Source: Crocinitomix sp044361315 (lineage in GTDB: Bacteria; Bacteroidota; Bacteroidia; Flavobacteriales_D; Crocinitomicaceae). Taken from it: 64,000 nucleotides of DNA. Below are positions 6,726-15,683 of the stretch, one piece after another. Under the pieces are notes generated by a model, which had not been told where the DNA came from, did not search any database, and worked only from the letters and a program-made list of their open reading frames with translations. Made by a program: the position numbers and the translations under genes. Location of the stretch: the NCBI GenBank assembly GCA_044361315.1, contig JBIKJA010000002.1, positions 124,001 through 188,000 on the forward strand. Reading direction: 5' to 3'. Each line of letters opens with the position of its first letter. The stretch's first letter is position 1.

Positions 6726-8318
6726 TTAAGTCTGTTTTTTAAGTTTTAAAAATTCAATAAAACTTGCTGGATTTTCCATGTTCCCTCGTTCGGAAATCAA
6801 ATAAATCTGGATATTTTTATTTCTTGCTTGGATAATAAAATCTTCTAATATTTCAACTACATCATAATCGAGATACGTTGTTTTTGAAATATCCAATTCT
6901 AAACGATAATTCTCAGGTAAATTAAGTAATTCTTTTTGAATTGATGCTTTGTTTAGAAAGGAAATCTCTTCTGCAAAAGTCATTTTTACCGTTTTCGAGT
7001 CGGGGCTTTTTTCTGGTTGTATTGCAAATGAATTTTTATAATTTTTGATCAAAACAACAGCTAAACCAATTGCTAAACCAACAAAAATCCCAATTAATAA
7101 ATTGGTAAAAACGATCATTAACACTGTGAAAACAAATGGCAAATATTGAGTCCATCCTAACTGAAACATTTTCTTAAACATGGCAGGTTTAGCCAATTTG
7201 TAACCAACAACTATCAGGATAGATGCCAAAACAGATTTCGGAATGTGATTTAAAATAGTAGGTATTGCTAAAATTGAGACTAAAATAAAAATGCCGTGCA
7301 AAATTGCAGACATTTTTGATTTTGCATTGGACTGAACATTGGCTGAACTCCTGACGATGACCTGTGTAATGGGCAATCCTCCCATTAAACCAGAAGTAAT
7401 ATTTCCAAAACCTTGCGCAAATAATTCTCGGTTAGTTGGTGTAATGTTTTTATCTGGATCTAATTTATCTGTGGCTTCTACACTCAACAAAGTTTCAATA
7501 CTAGCGACTAATGCTAAAGTAAATGCAACTATCCAAACTTCTTTGGTGAAAAACTGGCTAAAATCTGGAAAACTCAACAAGTTAGTAACATCACTTATTT
7601 TATCTAATACAGGAACTTGAACAAGATGCTTACCATCTATCATTAAACTTGGATTACTGCTAAAAATAATTTGCAAAACTGTACCTATCAACACCGCAAT
7701 TAACGATCCTTGAATCAGTTTAAAAAACCCATGCTTCTTAGATAAAAAATTATCCCAAAAAAGAATGATAAACAATCCAATCGCTCCTATAATAAACGCT
7801 CCAAGTGTAACGTTATCAACCACATGCGCAATTGCCGAAAATGTATTTTCACCTGAGGGTTCGATAAAATTGTCTGCTCCCTCTGGTTCCGAATCATATC
7901 CGAAAAAATGCGGTATTTGTTTAAGAATGATTATAATACCAATCCCCGCCAACATTCCTTTAATAACGCTATTTGGGAAATAGTAACCAATAACTCCCAT
8001 CCGTAGGATTCCAAATAGCAATTGAATCACGCCAGCCAATACCACCGCCGATAAAAAGAGTTCAAAACTCCCCAACGAAGCAATAGATGCGGCAACAATG
8101 GCTGCCAAACCAGCAGCAGGTCCGCTCACTCCAATTTTTGATTTACTAATAAATCCGACAATAATCCCCCCAATAATTCCAGCAATCAAACCCGACAAGG
8201 GCGGCGCATCACTGGCCAATGCAATTCCTAAACAAAGTGGAAGTGCAACAAAAAATACAACGATACTCGCAGGAATATCATTCTTCAAATGTTTAAACAT
8301 AATTGATTTTTTTAACAT
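6726..8318 (-). CDS. SulP-family anion transporter with STAS domain (likely bicarbonate)
   Basis: A 530-residue SulP/SLC26 transporter. The N-terminal helices read DIPASIVVFFVALPLCLGIALAS and GLIAGIIGGIIVGF, the usual substrate-binding half-helices. The family block GFGNITSGLMGGLPITQVIVRSS lies near residue 300. A C-terminal STAS domain of about 90 residues follows the last helix. Members coupled to beta-carbonic anhydrases carry bicarbonate, whereas others carry sulfate, so the neighbours favour bicarbonate. Two starts are possible (8318 or ATG 8300). A small secreted protein gene precedes it by 43 bp. Confidence 0.92.
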   Translation of the reverse strand: MLKKSIMFKHLKNDIPASIVVFFVALPLCLGIALASDAPPLSGLIAGIIGGIIVGFISKSKIGVSGPAAGLAAIVAASIASLGSFELFLSAVVLAGVIQLLFGILRMGVIGYYFPNSVIKGMLAGIGIIIILKQIPHFFGYDSEPEGADNFIEPSGENTFSAIAHVVDNVTLGAFIIGAIGLFIILFWDNFLSKKHGFFKLIQGSLIAVLIGTVLQIIFSSNPSLMIDGKHLVQVPVLDKISDVTNLLSFPDFSQFFTKEVWIVAFTLALVASIETLLSVEATDKLDPDKNITPTNRELFAQGFGNITSGLMGGLPITQVIVRSSANVQSNAKSKMSAILHGIFILVSILAIPTILNHIPKSVLASILIVVGYKLAKPAMFKKMFQLGWTQYLPFVFTVLMIVFTNLLIGIFVGLAIGLAVVLIKNYKNSFAIQPEKSPDSKTVKMTFAEEISFLNKASIQKELLNLPENYRLELDISKTTYLDYDVVEILEDFIIQARNKNIQIYLISERGNMENPASFIEFLKLKKQT

Positions 8319-8361
8319 AAATAAAATTTTAGCTCCAAACGTTCGAAGCCACGATAAAATT

Positions 8362-8649
8362 TTATGCTAATTCAGGAGGTTGTAGGAGGGTACTTGGTTT
8401 TAAAGAATCAACCTTTTGTTCGTTCAACGTCTCGCATCTCACTTTTTGAATTCCTTCAAAATCGGTTGTCAATAATTTGGTATAAATAGTAGGAACTGTT
8501 TTGAATTCATGGATATAATCTTGGCATTCTTCTTCACCAATATTTAAGAAACAAGTCATATCAATATTCTTGTCGATAGATGTCACGACAGTAGGTGTTG
8601 CCAAAAGCAAAATAAAAAATAAAACTAATATGGACGAAGCTAACCTCAC
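8362..8649 (-). CDS. Small exported protein of unknown function
   Basis: A 95-residue protein starting at GTG 8649. It has one N-terminal hydrophobic stretch (LASSILVLFFILLLATPTVV), probably an uncleaved anchor or a signal peptide, and then a short polar tail with three cysteines (MTCF, EEC, VRC). I do not recognise a domain, but similar small proteins precede SulP/carbonic anhydrase genes in other Flavobacteriia as far as I recall. It is the first gene of the presumed bicarbonate operon. The promoter element TACCTTTG ends only 4 nt before the start codon, so the message is probably leaderless. Confidence 0.65.
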   Translation of the reverse strand: MRLASSILVLFFILLLATPTVVTSIDKNIDMTCFLNIGEEECQDYIHEFKTVPTIYTKLLTTDFEGIQKVRCETLNEQKVDSLKPSTLLQPPELA

Positions 8650-8653
8650 AGGG

Positions 8654-8661
8654 CAAAGGTA
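8654..8661 (-). promoter_or_regulatory. -7 element TACCTTTG, 4 nt before a GTG start
   Basis: On the minus strand the sequence reads TACCTTTG-CCCT-GTG. It matches the Bacteroidota consensus TAnnTTTG exactly. Because transcription normally starts a few bases after this element, the mRNA should begin at or next to the start codon. It probably drives the small protein, SulP and both carbonic anhydrases. Confidence 0.6.
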
Positions 8662-8864
8662 AAGATTTTAATCCAAAAAAAATCTTAATAAATCATAAAA
8701 TAAATTTAGAAATTAACCTTTCAATCTTCTTACTCAAACCTTCTTTAATTTTGGGAAATTTATAATTCAAACATCCAATCGCGGTTCAAACAGTTGATTT
8801 ATTATCGGCAACGTATAATTTTAATTATTAAACTAATTTGTATAAAAACTACTTGACAAATATG

Positions 8865-8872
8865 TAATTTTG
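8865..8872 (+). promoter_or_regulatory. -7 element TAATTTTG upstream of the histidine kinase
   Basis: An exact TAnnTTTG match about 100 nt before the kinase start, preceded by ACTTGACAAATATG. It would give a leader of about 95 nt. The match is common in AT-rich DNA, so confidence is moderate. Confidence 0.4.
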
Positions 8873-8973
8873 TTTTGAAAAACAAGTTAAAGGAGAAGTC
8901 AATTAGAGTAAATATCATTAAACTCTACTTAAAACTTTCAACTTGTCAAATGGAAACATAAAGCGCTTTTTCA

Positions 8974-9714
8974 ATGATTTATTTTTTAGTTGCAGTTTTG
9001 GTTGTTTTGGTTGGAATAGTGATCTATTTATTTATCCGCATAAAAAAAACAGAATTAGTCCGAAATATTGCCGAAGCAAAATTCCAACAACTTGAAGGTA
9101 AAATAAATTCGTTACAACTTGAAACCCTCGAATCAAAATTGAATCCTCACCTTTTCAAAAACATCCTTAATTCAGTTCAGTCGCACGCTTATCAAACCTA
9201 TTATGCATTGGACAAACTTTCGAATGTGCTGGATTATATCCTTTATGATAGCAGAAATAAATACGTTTCTCCAAAAGAAGAAATTGAGTTCGCACTAAAT
9301 CTGATCGAAATCAACAAAATAAAAGTCAGCCCACTGTTTGAATTAAAAGTAAAATGTAAAATTAAGGAATCAGAACCCTTATACGAGCAGAAAATACTCG
9401 CTCCTTTAATATCAATTGACCTTATTGAAAATGCCTTTAAACATGCAGATCTTCAAAGCGCAGATGCATTTATTTCGATCGTCTTTGAATTCAAGGACAA
9501 CACATTTTACCTGACCGTTTCCAACAAAATTTCAACTCGAAATACCATGAAAAAGGAACGAAGCGGAATTGGTATGGACACATTGAAACAACGTTTGCAA
9601 ATTATTTACAAAGATGATTTTAAATTAGATAGATTTATTGAAGGGGAAGTTTATATCACGCAGTTAAAAATTAATTTACTTGAAAACAAAGCTAAAATGC
9701 TTGCTATTAGATGA
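8974..9714 (+). CDS. LytS-type sensor histidine kinase
   Basis: A 246-residue kinase with one N-terminal membrane helix (YFLVAVLVVLVGIVIYLFI), a short coiled coil, and a His_kinase domain. The phosphoacceptor His59 sits in the family motif KLNPHLFKN; the N-box is LIENAFKHA and a G-box reads RSGIGMDTLKQRL. It lacks any large periplasmic sensor, so the signal may come through the membrane helix or a partner protein. It overlaps the response regulator gene by 35 bp, showing strict co-expression. Confidence 0.92.
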   Translation: MIYFLVAVLVVLVGIVIYLFIRIKKTELVRNIAEAKFQQLEGKINSLQLETLESKLNPHLFKNILNSVQSHAYQTYYALDKLSNVLDYILYDSRNKYVSPKEEIEFALNLIEINKIKVSPLFELKVKCKIKESEPLYEQKILAPLISIDLIENAFKHADLQSADAFISIVFEFKDNTFYLTVSNKISTRNTMKKERSGIGMDTLKQRLQIIYKDDFKLDRFIEGEVYITQLKINLLENKAKMLAIR

Positions 9715-10399
9715 CGAGTTGCCTGGGTTGACTTACCTAAAAATCCTCTGCGAACAGCTTCCTGAATTGGAGGTAGTAAAGGCTTTTAATAGCCCTGTTT
9801 TGTTCCTTTCTGAACTTCCGAAATTAGATTTTGATCTGTGCATAATTGATATTGAAATGCCTGAAATGAACGGAATGCAAGTCGCCAATTTATTACAAGG
9901 TACCCCAATAATATTCACCACTGCGTATGACGAATATGCAGCACAAGCGTTTGATTTAAATGCAATCGATTACGTTCGCAAACCTATAAAAAAAGAACGA
10001 TTACAACAAGCGGTGTCCAAAGCCTATCAGCAAATTTCTGGCTTGAGTGTAAAAAAGAACCAACTTCAACTTAATACGAATAAAGGTAAAGCACTTATTT
10101 CTATTGATCAGTTGAGCTACGTCAAAACCTCTTCTACTGACAGCCGTGATAAAATTGCTATTTTAACAGATGGGTTAAGTCTCACACTCAAGAATATTTC
10201 GTTCGAAAAACTTCAAACGCTGTTGCCAATCAGCGATTTTTGCCGAGTGAATAAAAAGGAATTGATTGCATTAAAAATTGTCCAAGTTTTTTCGTTTGAT
10301 GAAATAACTACAACTTTAAAAACACCCGATGGACGAAATGTGAAAGTGACATTGAGTGATGCATACCGCACTGATTTTATTAAAAAGGTGAACACTTAA
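9680..10399 (+). CDS. LytTR-family response regulator
   Basis: A 239-residue regulator: receiver domain (residues 1-120) followed by a LytTR DNA-binding domain. Phosphoacceptor Asp57 lies in IIDIEMPEMNG; the acidic pair is LLLDDE, the switch Thr is in IIFTTAYDEYA and the conserved Lys in YVRKPI. The start is TTG at 9680 within the kinase gene. The target genes cannot be read from the sequence. The antiporter gene begins 113 bp downstream in the same direction and is a candidate target. Confidence 0.93.
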   Translation: MKTKLKCLLLDDELPGLTYLKILCEQLPELEVVKAFNSPVLFLSELPKLDFDLCIIDIEMPEMNGMQVANLLQGTPIIFTTAYDEYAAQAFDLNAIDYVRKPIKKERLQQAVSKAYQQISGLSVKKNQLQLNTNKGKALISIDQLSYVKTSSTDSRDKIAILTDGLSLTLKNISFEKLQTLLPISDFCRVNKKELIALKIVQVFSFDEITTTLKTPDGRNVKVTLSDAYRTDFIKKVNT

Positions 10400-10512
10400 T
10401 TTTTTATTACAATATTTTACCCTTTTGTTACAGATTCCCCTAATTTTAATTCAACCGTATTTTTTTGATGATTATTCCGAATTATCTTTGAGAAACAAAG
10501 AGATTGTAGGGC

Positions 10513-12789
10513 ATGAAAAAATTTAAAAACAGCTTTTTTTACATCGGAGTAATTGGTGGTTTTTCGGTATTAATTTATTGGATAATTCTGTTAGGTGCAA
10601 AATTAGAAAATGGTCGAAATATTGTAATTCCCAAAACAGAAAAAAGTGAATGGCAAAATTTTATTGATTCTTTGGTGCACAATTTAGAGCATCCGCTGGC
10701 AATTCTTTTGGCTCAAATTGTTACAATTATTTTTGTGGCCCGTTTTTTTGGGTGGGTTTGTAAAAAAATTGGACAACCGAGCGTCATCGGGGAAATTATT
10801 GCAGGAATTGTCCTTGGACCTTCGTTGATTGGGCTTTATTTTCCTGAATTTTCAAATGCATTATTTCCAGCCCAATCATTGGGTAATTTACAATTTTTGA
10901 GTCAAATTGGGCTTATCTTTTTCATGTTCGTTATTGGGATGGAGCTTGATTTAAAAGTACTTAAAAACAAAGCACACGAAGCCGTTGTTATTAGTCATGC
11001 CAGTATTGTTATTCCGTTCGCACTGGGCATGGGATTGGCTTATTTTATCTATCAATCCTTTGCCCCAGAAGGTGTTCAATTTTTATCTTTTGGTTTGTTT
11101 TTAGGAATCGCCATGAGTATCACCGCCTTTCCAGTTTTAGCAAGAATAGTGCAAGAAAGAGGGTTGCATAAAACGCGTTTAGGAACAATTGTCATTACAT
11201 GCGCCGCTGCCGACGATATTACAGCTTGGTGCTTGTTAGCAGCCGTAATTGCCATTGTAAAAGCAGGTTCTTTTGTGAGTGCATTATACATTATTGCACT
11301 TGCTGCGATGTATGTGGTACTTATGATCATAGTGGTACGACCATTTTTAAAGCGTGTCGGTGATTTGCACAGCACTCGCGAAAATCTCAGTAAACCTATC
11401 GTAGCGATCTTCTTTTTAGTCTTGATAATTTCATCTTACGCGACAGAAGTAATTGGAATTCATGCCTTATTTGGCGCGTTTATGGCCGGTGCTATTATGC
11501 CTGAAAACACTAGATTTAGGAGTGTTTTTATCGAAAAGGTGGAAGACGTTTCGTTGGTTTTGCTTTTGCCTTTGTTTTTTGTTTTTACAGGATTACGAAC
11601 TGAAATTGGCTTACTAAATGAGCCGCATTTATGGAAAACAACTGGGTTGATAATTTTGGTAGCCGTGATCGGCAAATTTGTAGGTAGTGCATTAGCGGCA
11701 AAGTTTGTTGGGCAAAATTGGAAAGACAGTCTAACCATTGGTGCCTTAATGAATACAAGGGGTCTCATGGAATTGGTTGTACTTAATATTGGGTACGATT
11801 TAGGGGTGTTAACCCCCGAAATTTTTGCAATGATGGTGATTATGGCCTTAGTTACAACTTTTATGACAGGTCCTTCGTTAGATATTATTAATTGGATTTT
11901 TAAGTCGAAATCACCTGAGGTGACGCAAGAAATAAGCGAAATTGGTAAATACAAAATTTTAGTCTCATTTGGGAATCCAGAACGTGGTAAGTCGCTTTTA
12001 AGATTGGCCAACGGTTTATCAAAAAAAATGGAAGGAAATGCTGCCATTACAGCGATGCACTTGATTTCAAGTAATGAAATGCACCAATATAATTCGGCTG
12101 AGTATGAAGGAGAAAGCTTTGCTCCAATTATTGAAGAATCAAAAGAACTGAATCAAAAAATAACCACCCTCTACAAAGCTTCTAGTGATATTGATGCCGA
12201 TATAATCGAAGTTACCAATAAAGGGAATTATGATTTGCTTTTGATCGGGGTTGGTCAATCTATTTACGAAGGAAGTTTATTGGGTAAAATTTTAGGTTTT
12301 ACTACCAAAATTATAAATCCTGAAAAATTGATTAATCAGGTTACGGGTAAAGAAAACATATTCGAAAATTCTCCTTTTGATGATAGTACACGCGCCATTT
12401 TAGGTAAAAGTGATGCTTCTGTTGGAATTTTGGTCGACAAAAATTTCAATAAAATGGACCGTGTTTTTATTCCGATTTTGGATGAAAATGACATCTCCCT
12501 CATCCGTTTTGCTCAAAAAATGATTAAAAATTCGGGCGCTCAAATCACCGTTATAGATGCTGGTGGCGAAATAAAAAATAACTCGGAAATCAAAGAATTG
12601 ATCCGAACAATTGAACAATTTGCGCCGAATCATATCCATTTAATGAAAGAACGAATCATTGATAAAGAATTTTTAAAACTAAACGATTTAATGGTGGTGA
12701 GTGCTGGAAGTTGGAAAAAACTGATTGAAACGAAAAGCGTTTGGCTATCAGATATTCCATCTGTATTAATTCTTTCTGAAAAAAACTAA
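10513..12789 (+). CDS. CPA2-family cation:proton antiporter with C-terminal USP-like domain
   Basis: A 758-residue membrane antiporter. After an extra N-terminal helix and a soluble loop (to about residue 60), it has the 12-helix Na+/H+ exchanger domain: GQPSVIGEIIAGIVLGPSLIG, FMFVIGMELDL and the ion-site region CAAADDITAW, whose paired Asp suggests electrogenic exchange. Residues of about 480-758 form a soluble region resembling two universal-stress-like subdomains. It probably exports Na+ or K+ in exchange for H+. A second, differently built CPA2 antiporter is encoded at 27743, on the other side of the Nqr operon. Confidence 0.9.
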   Translation: MKKFKNSFFYIGVIGGFSVLIYWIILLGAKLENGRNIVIPKTEKSEWQNFIDSLVHNLEHPLAILLAQIVTIIFVARFFGWVCKKIGQPSVIGEIIAGIVLGPSLIGLYFPEFSNALFPAQSLGNLQFLSQIGLIFFMFVIGMELDLKVLKNKAHEAVVISHASIVIPFALGMGLAYFIYQSFAPEGVQFLSFGLFLGIAMSITAFPVLARIVQERGLHKTRLGTIVITCAAADDITAWCLLAAVIAIVKAGSFVSALYIIALAAMYVVLMIIVVRPFLKRVGDLHSTRENLSKPIVAIFFLVLIISSYATEVIGIHALFGAFMAGAIMPENTRFRSVFIEKVEDVSLVLLLPLFFVFTGLRTEIGLLNEPHLWKTTGLIILVAVIGKFVGSALAAKFVGQNWKDSLTIGALMNTRGLMELVVLNIGYDLGVLTPEIFAMMVIMALVTTFMTGPSLDIINWIFKSKSPEVTQEISEIGKYKILVSFGNPERGKSLLRLANGLSKKMEGNAAITAMHLISSNEMHQYNSAEYEGESFAPIIEESKELNQKITTLYKASSDIDADIIEVTNKGNYDLLLIGVGQSIYEGSLLGKILGFTTKIINPEKLINQVTGKENIFENSPFDDSTRAILGKSDASVGILVDKNFNKMDRVFIPILDENDISLIRFAQKMIKNSGAQITVIDAGGEIKNNSEIKELIRTIEQFAPNHIHLMKERIIDKEFLKLNDLMVVSAGSWKKLIETKSVWLSDIPSVLILSEKN

Positions 12790-12835
12790 GGTAATTGCTT
12801 GAATTTGTTTCTAACGTCTTAGGGCAATTTCTAAC

Positions 12836-13882
12836 TTAATTGCCTTTTCGATTCCATTTAGAAAAATTAGTAGATACACCAAAGACATTGGAAGCACCTA
12901 CCGCAGAATAAAAAGCCACGCCGTAATTGAACTCGAGTTTTTTCGTTTTTAATCCAAATCCGAACGAAAAACCACTTGCCCCTTTTCGGTCAACAATTCC
13001 TAACCCATTTCTGCGCTGATAATTAAACCCTATGCGCAAAAAGAAATTATCAGATGGAACCAATTCAAAACCGAAATTAGTATGATATGCCACTTTTTGA
13101 GCAAAACTAGCTGTTGGAACTGGAATAGTGTCTTGCGTTAATTTGTCAATTGTCGGCACCAAACTTGGATCGTTATACGTTAAATCCCAATTTGTTAAAT
13201 CAGTTGCCATAATACTCAACCGAAATGGCGCATGATGAAACTTATAACTTGCTCCCGCTAAAACTTCCAAAGGTAAAGGTTCATGATTGTCTTTGGTATA
13301 TCCTTTTATTTGATAACCTATGTTTCGTGCGACAATAGTTGCGGTGAAATTAGCTTCTTCATTATAGTAAGTACTTGCAATGTCAACACCAACACCAACA
13401 GCCGTGTAAGATTCTAAATGTGAGAAAATCAAGTTAAGGTTTGCTCCTACTGAAAAATATTTATTTAATTCTTTTCCGTACCCTAAACCTAGCGCATAAT
13501 CGCCTGCAGTAAAAGTCCCCTGCTCAATCCCTGCTTCATCCGTTCGCGTGAATTTGCCATAAGAAACGTACCGAAGATGTCCAACAAATGAACCGTATTT
13601 CTCCGTACTTTTCCCGTAAGCAAATTGACCATAATTAATCCCTGAAGGAAAAAGAAAATGATTAAATGCAAAATTACCATCCATTTCATTGGTAATTGAA
13701 GCTGGATTGGCAACTGCCAAATTCAAATCATCATCTTTTAACCCAATAAAATCTCCACCTAAACTCAAGGATCTGGCGTTAAAATCTAAATCCAAAAACT
13801 GAAAAGAATTTTGACCACCCAACTGCCCAAAAGCCGCGGTTGAAAAAAATGAAACCAATAAAATCCACTGTCTTTTAAACAT
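12836..13882 (-). CDS. porQ: Type IX secretion system protein PorQ
   Basis: A 348-residue outer-membrane beta-barrel with a signal peptide ending AAFGQ. The family signature appears directly after it: GGQNSFQFLDLDFNARSL, then LGGDFIGLKDDDLNLAVANP, both characteristic of PorQ and its relative PorV. Short alternating strands with aromatic ends continue to the C-terminus. PorQ works with PorU/PorV/PorZ in the attachment complex that processes T9SS cargo at the cell surface. Two proteins with T9SS sorting domains in this window are plausible clients. No other T9SS gene adjoins it. Confidence 0.85.
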   Translation of the reverse strand: MFKRQWILLVSFFSTAAFGQLGGQNSFQFLDLDFNARSLSLGGDFIGLKDDDLNLAVANPASITNEMDGNFAFNHFLFPSGINYGQFAYGKSTEKYGSFVGHLRYVSYGKFTRTDEAGIEQGTFTAGDYALGLGYGKELNKYFSVGANLNLIFSHLESYTAVGVGVDIASTYYNEEANFTATIVARNIGYQIKGYTKDNHEPLPLEVLAGASYKFHHAPFRLSIMATDLTNWDLTYNDPSLVPTIDKLTQDTIPVPTASFAQKVAYHTNFGFELVPSDNFFLRIGFNYQRRNGLGIVDRKGASGFSFGFGLKTKKLEFNYGVAFYSAVGASNVFGVSTNFSKWNRKGN

Positions 13883-13995
13883 TTGTCTGAATTATGTTCC
13901 TAAATTAAAAATTAATTGTCATCCTTATCCAATTTTTAATTTTAATAGGTGACTAACGGGAAAATTAATCTTTTATTTTATTTGATGTGCAATTC

Positions 13996-14493
13996 TTACC
14001 CTCTTTTGCCTAATTCGATGACCTCCATATTTTGAATTTTACCTGCATCAATTTCAAATCTTAAAAGCGTTTTCACTTGATGAAATCCTTTATTTCCGCA
14101 AGCACCCGGGTTCAACCACAAACAATTTATATTCGAATCAAACTGAACTAATAAAATATGCGAATGCCCGCACACAAAGATTCCCGGTTGTTCTTCTTTT
14201 AACAACGCATGTGCTTCTGATACGTATTTATAGGGTTTACCTGCAATATGTGTCATCGAAACTTTCATGCCCTCGCACAAAAACGTGTTCACCTTTGGCC
14301 AGGTAGCCCGAATCACATGATTGTCAATATTTCCATAAACTCCTCGTACTGGTTTAAATTTTTCCAAGGCATCAATTACCTCTATCGAACCCACATCACC
14401 CGCGTGCCAAATTTCATCTACATCCTTAAAATGAACAAAGATTCTAGGGTCAACATCCCCATGTGTATCCGACATTAAACCAATTCTCTTCAT
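13996..14493 (-). CDS. YfcE/MJ0936-family metallophosphoesterase
   Basis: A 165-residue calcineurin-like phosphoesterase. All metal-binding motifs are present in order: LMSDTHGDVD, WHAGDVGS, GVYGNIDNH, CGHSHI and LNPGACGNKG. The length is standard for the YfcE group, which cleaves phosphodiesters; the natural substrate in Bacteroidota is unknown. Its start codon lies 31 bp from that of truA on the opposite strand, so the two genes share a very compact divergent promoter region. Confidence 0.92.
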   Translation of the reverse strand: MKRIGLMSDTHGDVDPRIFVHFKDVDEIWHAGDVGSIEVIDALEKFKPVRGVYGNIDNHVIRATWPKVNTFLCEGMKVSMTHIAGKPYKYVSEAHALLKEEQPGIFVCGHSHILLVQFDSNINCLWLNPGACGNKGFHQVKTLLRFEIDAGKIQNMEVIELGKRG

Positions 14494-14512
14494 TAAAACT
14501 CCACCTAATTGT

Positions 14513-14520
14513 TAAATTTG
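14513..14520 (+). promoter_or_regulatory. -7 element TAAATTTG, 4 nt before truA
   Basis: The sequence reads TAAATTTG-CACC-ATG. The element ends exactly 4 nt before the start codon, the same spacing as at 8654 and 15537, predicting a leaderless mRNA. There is no room for a Shine-Dalgarno site. Confidence 0.6.
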
Positions 14521-14524
14521 CACC

Positions 14525-15283
14525 ATGGCGCAACGTTATTTCTTAAAATTATCCTACAAAGGAACGCTTTTTTTTGGTTGGCAAAAACAACCGAAAAAAA
14601 TCAGTGTGCAAGAATTAATAGAATCGGCTGTATCAAAAATGAATGGTGGTAAACCAGTCAAGGTAACGGGTTGTGGACGAACAGACACCGGCGTACATGC
14701 AAGTCAATTTTACGCACATTTTGAAATGAACCTGCCCTATTCCGAAGATGAATTTTGCTACAAATTAAATTGTATGCTTCCTCAAAGCATTGCGATACAA
14801 TCCGTTATTCAAGTGCCAAATGATCTTCATTCGCGCTTTAGTGCAACTTCGCGAACGTATCATTATTTCATCTCAAAAACAAAGGATCCATTTACGGCCG
14901 ACCTTTCGTGGCTGGTTCAAAAGCCTTTGAATTTAACTGAAATGAATGCAGCAATTGCGAAATTAGTGGGACACAAAAATTTTAAATCATTTAGTAAAAC
15001 CATTCAAGGCGAATCTACTTTTGAGTGCACGGTTCACGAAGCCAGATGGGTTGAAACCGAAACGGGTTATCAATTTGAAATTACGGCCAATCGGTTTTTG
15101 AGAAATATGGTTCGAGCCATCGTAGGCACTTTGGTGGAAGTAGGATTAGGAAAAAAAACAATAAGTGATTTCGAACATATCATTACTTCTCAAAACAGGG
15201 ATTTAGCAGGTAAATCTGCTCCTGCCCAAGGACTTTTTCTTGTTAAAGTTGATTACGCAAATAACAAAGAGGATATTTTTTAG
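14525..15283 (+). CDS. truA: tRNA pseudouridine(38-40) synthase TruA
   Basis: A 252-residue TruA that isomerises uridines 38-40 in the tRNA anticodon arm. The catalytic Asp lies in the motif GCGRTDTGVHA; KLSYKGTLFFGWQKQP begins the protein and RFLRNMVRAIVGTL is the C-terminal family block. The start at ATG 14525 is fixed by the N-terminal strand and by the promoter 4 nt upstream. It converges with a small membrane-protein gene 3 bp downstream. Confidence 0.96.
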   Translation: MAQRYFLKLSYKGTLFFGWQKQPKKISVQELIESAVSKMNGGKPVKVTGCGRTDTGVHASQFYAHFEMNLPYSEDEFCYKLNCMLPQSIAIQSVIQVPNDLHSRFSATSRTYHYFISKTKDPFTADLSWLVQKPLNLTEMNAAIAKLVGHKNFKSFSKTIQGESTFECTVHEARWVETETGYQFEITANRFLRNMVRAIVGTLVEVGLGKKTISDFEHIITSQNRDLAGKSAPAQGLFLVKVDYANNKEDIF

Positions 15284-15286
15284 ACC

Positions 15287-15532
15287 CTAGTTTTGTTTTT
15301 TGACTTTCAAAATCAAATAAGATCCAAGACTTACTACCAATAAAATCCATGGAGTGCCATGCAGAAACAAATCAAACCAATCGGCACCTTTCATTGGATT
15401 CGCACCAGAAAATGCGCCACCGCCCATTAACCATTCCAATTTACCAACAATATGCGGTGGATTAAAGGGAGCTAAACCTAACGAAAGTGCACCCAACAAA
15501 AACAATACTAAATTTTTACTCAACCATTTCAT
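15287..15532 (-). CDS. Small two-helix membrane protein, unknown function
   Basis: An 81-residue protein with two hydrophobic segments (LVLFLLGALSLGLAPF and TPWILLVVSLGSYLIL). Between them is a conserved-looking loop, PPHIVGKLEWLMGGG followed by DWFDLFLHGTPW. I know similar proteins from Flavobacteriia, sometimes labelled as RND-transporter-related without real support. No function can be assigned. Its -7 promoter element ends 4 nt before the ATG (TATCTTTG-CCCT-ATG), so the gene is real and the mRNA is probably leaderless. Confidence 0.75.
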   Translation of the reverse strand: MKWLSKNLVLFLLGALSLGLAPFNPPHIVGKLEWLMGGGAFSGANPMKGADWFDLFLHGTPWILLVVSLGSYLILKVKKQN

Positions 15533-15536
15533 AGGG

Positions 15537-15544
15537 CAAAGATA
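15537..15544 (-). promoter_or_regulatory. -7 element TATCTTTG, 4 nt before an ATG
   Basis: On the minus strand: TATCTTTG-CCCT-ATG. The spacer CCCT is identical to that before the small exported protein at 8649, although the genes are unrelated. Confidence 0.6.
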
Positions 15545-15652
15545 GACAAGTATAAATAAATAGAAAGTCGGATAAAAAATAAATTGCTGATATTATTCAG
15601 TTGCCGATCTTTACAAATGAAAAATTGTCATCGTTATATTTATTTTTTCAAC

Positions 15653-15660
15653 TATTTTTG
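15653..15660 (+). promoter_or_regulatory. -7 element TATTTTTG upstream of def
   Basis: An exact TAnnTTTG match, 23 nt before the peptide deformylase start. It probably drives the long co-directional run up to 21336. Confidence 0.45.
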
Positions 15661-15683
15661 TAAAAAATTACTAAGCAGATCGA

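Larger units (their letters stand above)
8650..8973. other. Divergent promoter region
   Basis: This 324-bp gap separates the bicarbonate operon (minus) from the LytS/LytTR pair (plus). It carries a -7 element on each strand (8654-8661 minus, 8865-8872 plus) and is otherwise AT-rich. I see no small gene and no RNA structure. Confidence 0.6.

Noticed and set aside
11460..12047. Minus-strand open frame of 195 codons inside the antiporter gene
   Set aside because: It is antisense to conserved membrane helices; its length reflects the codon pattern of the real gene.
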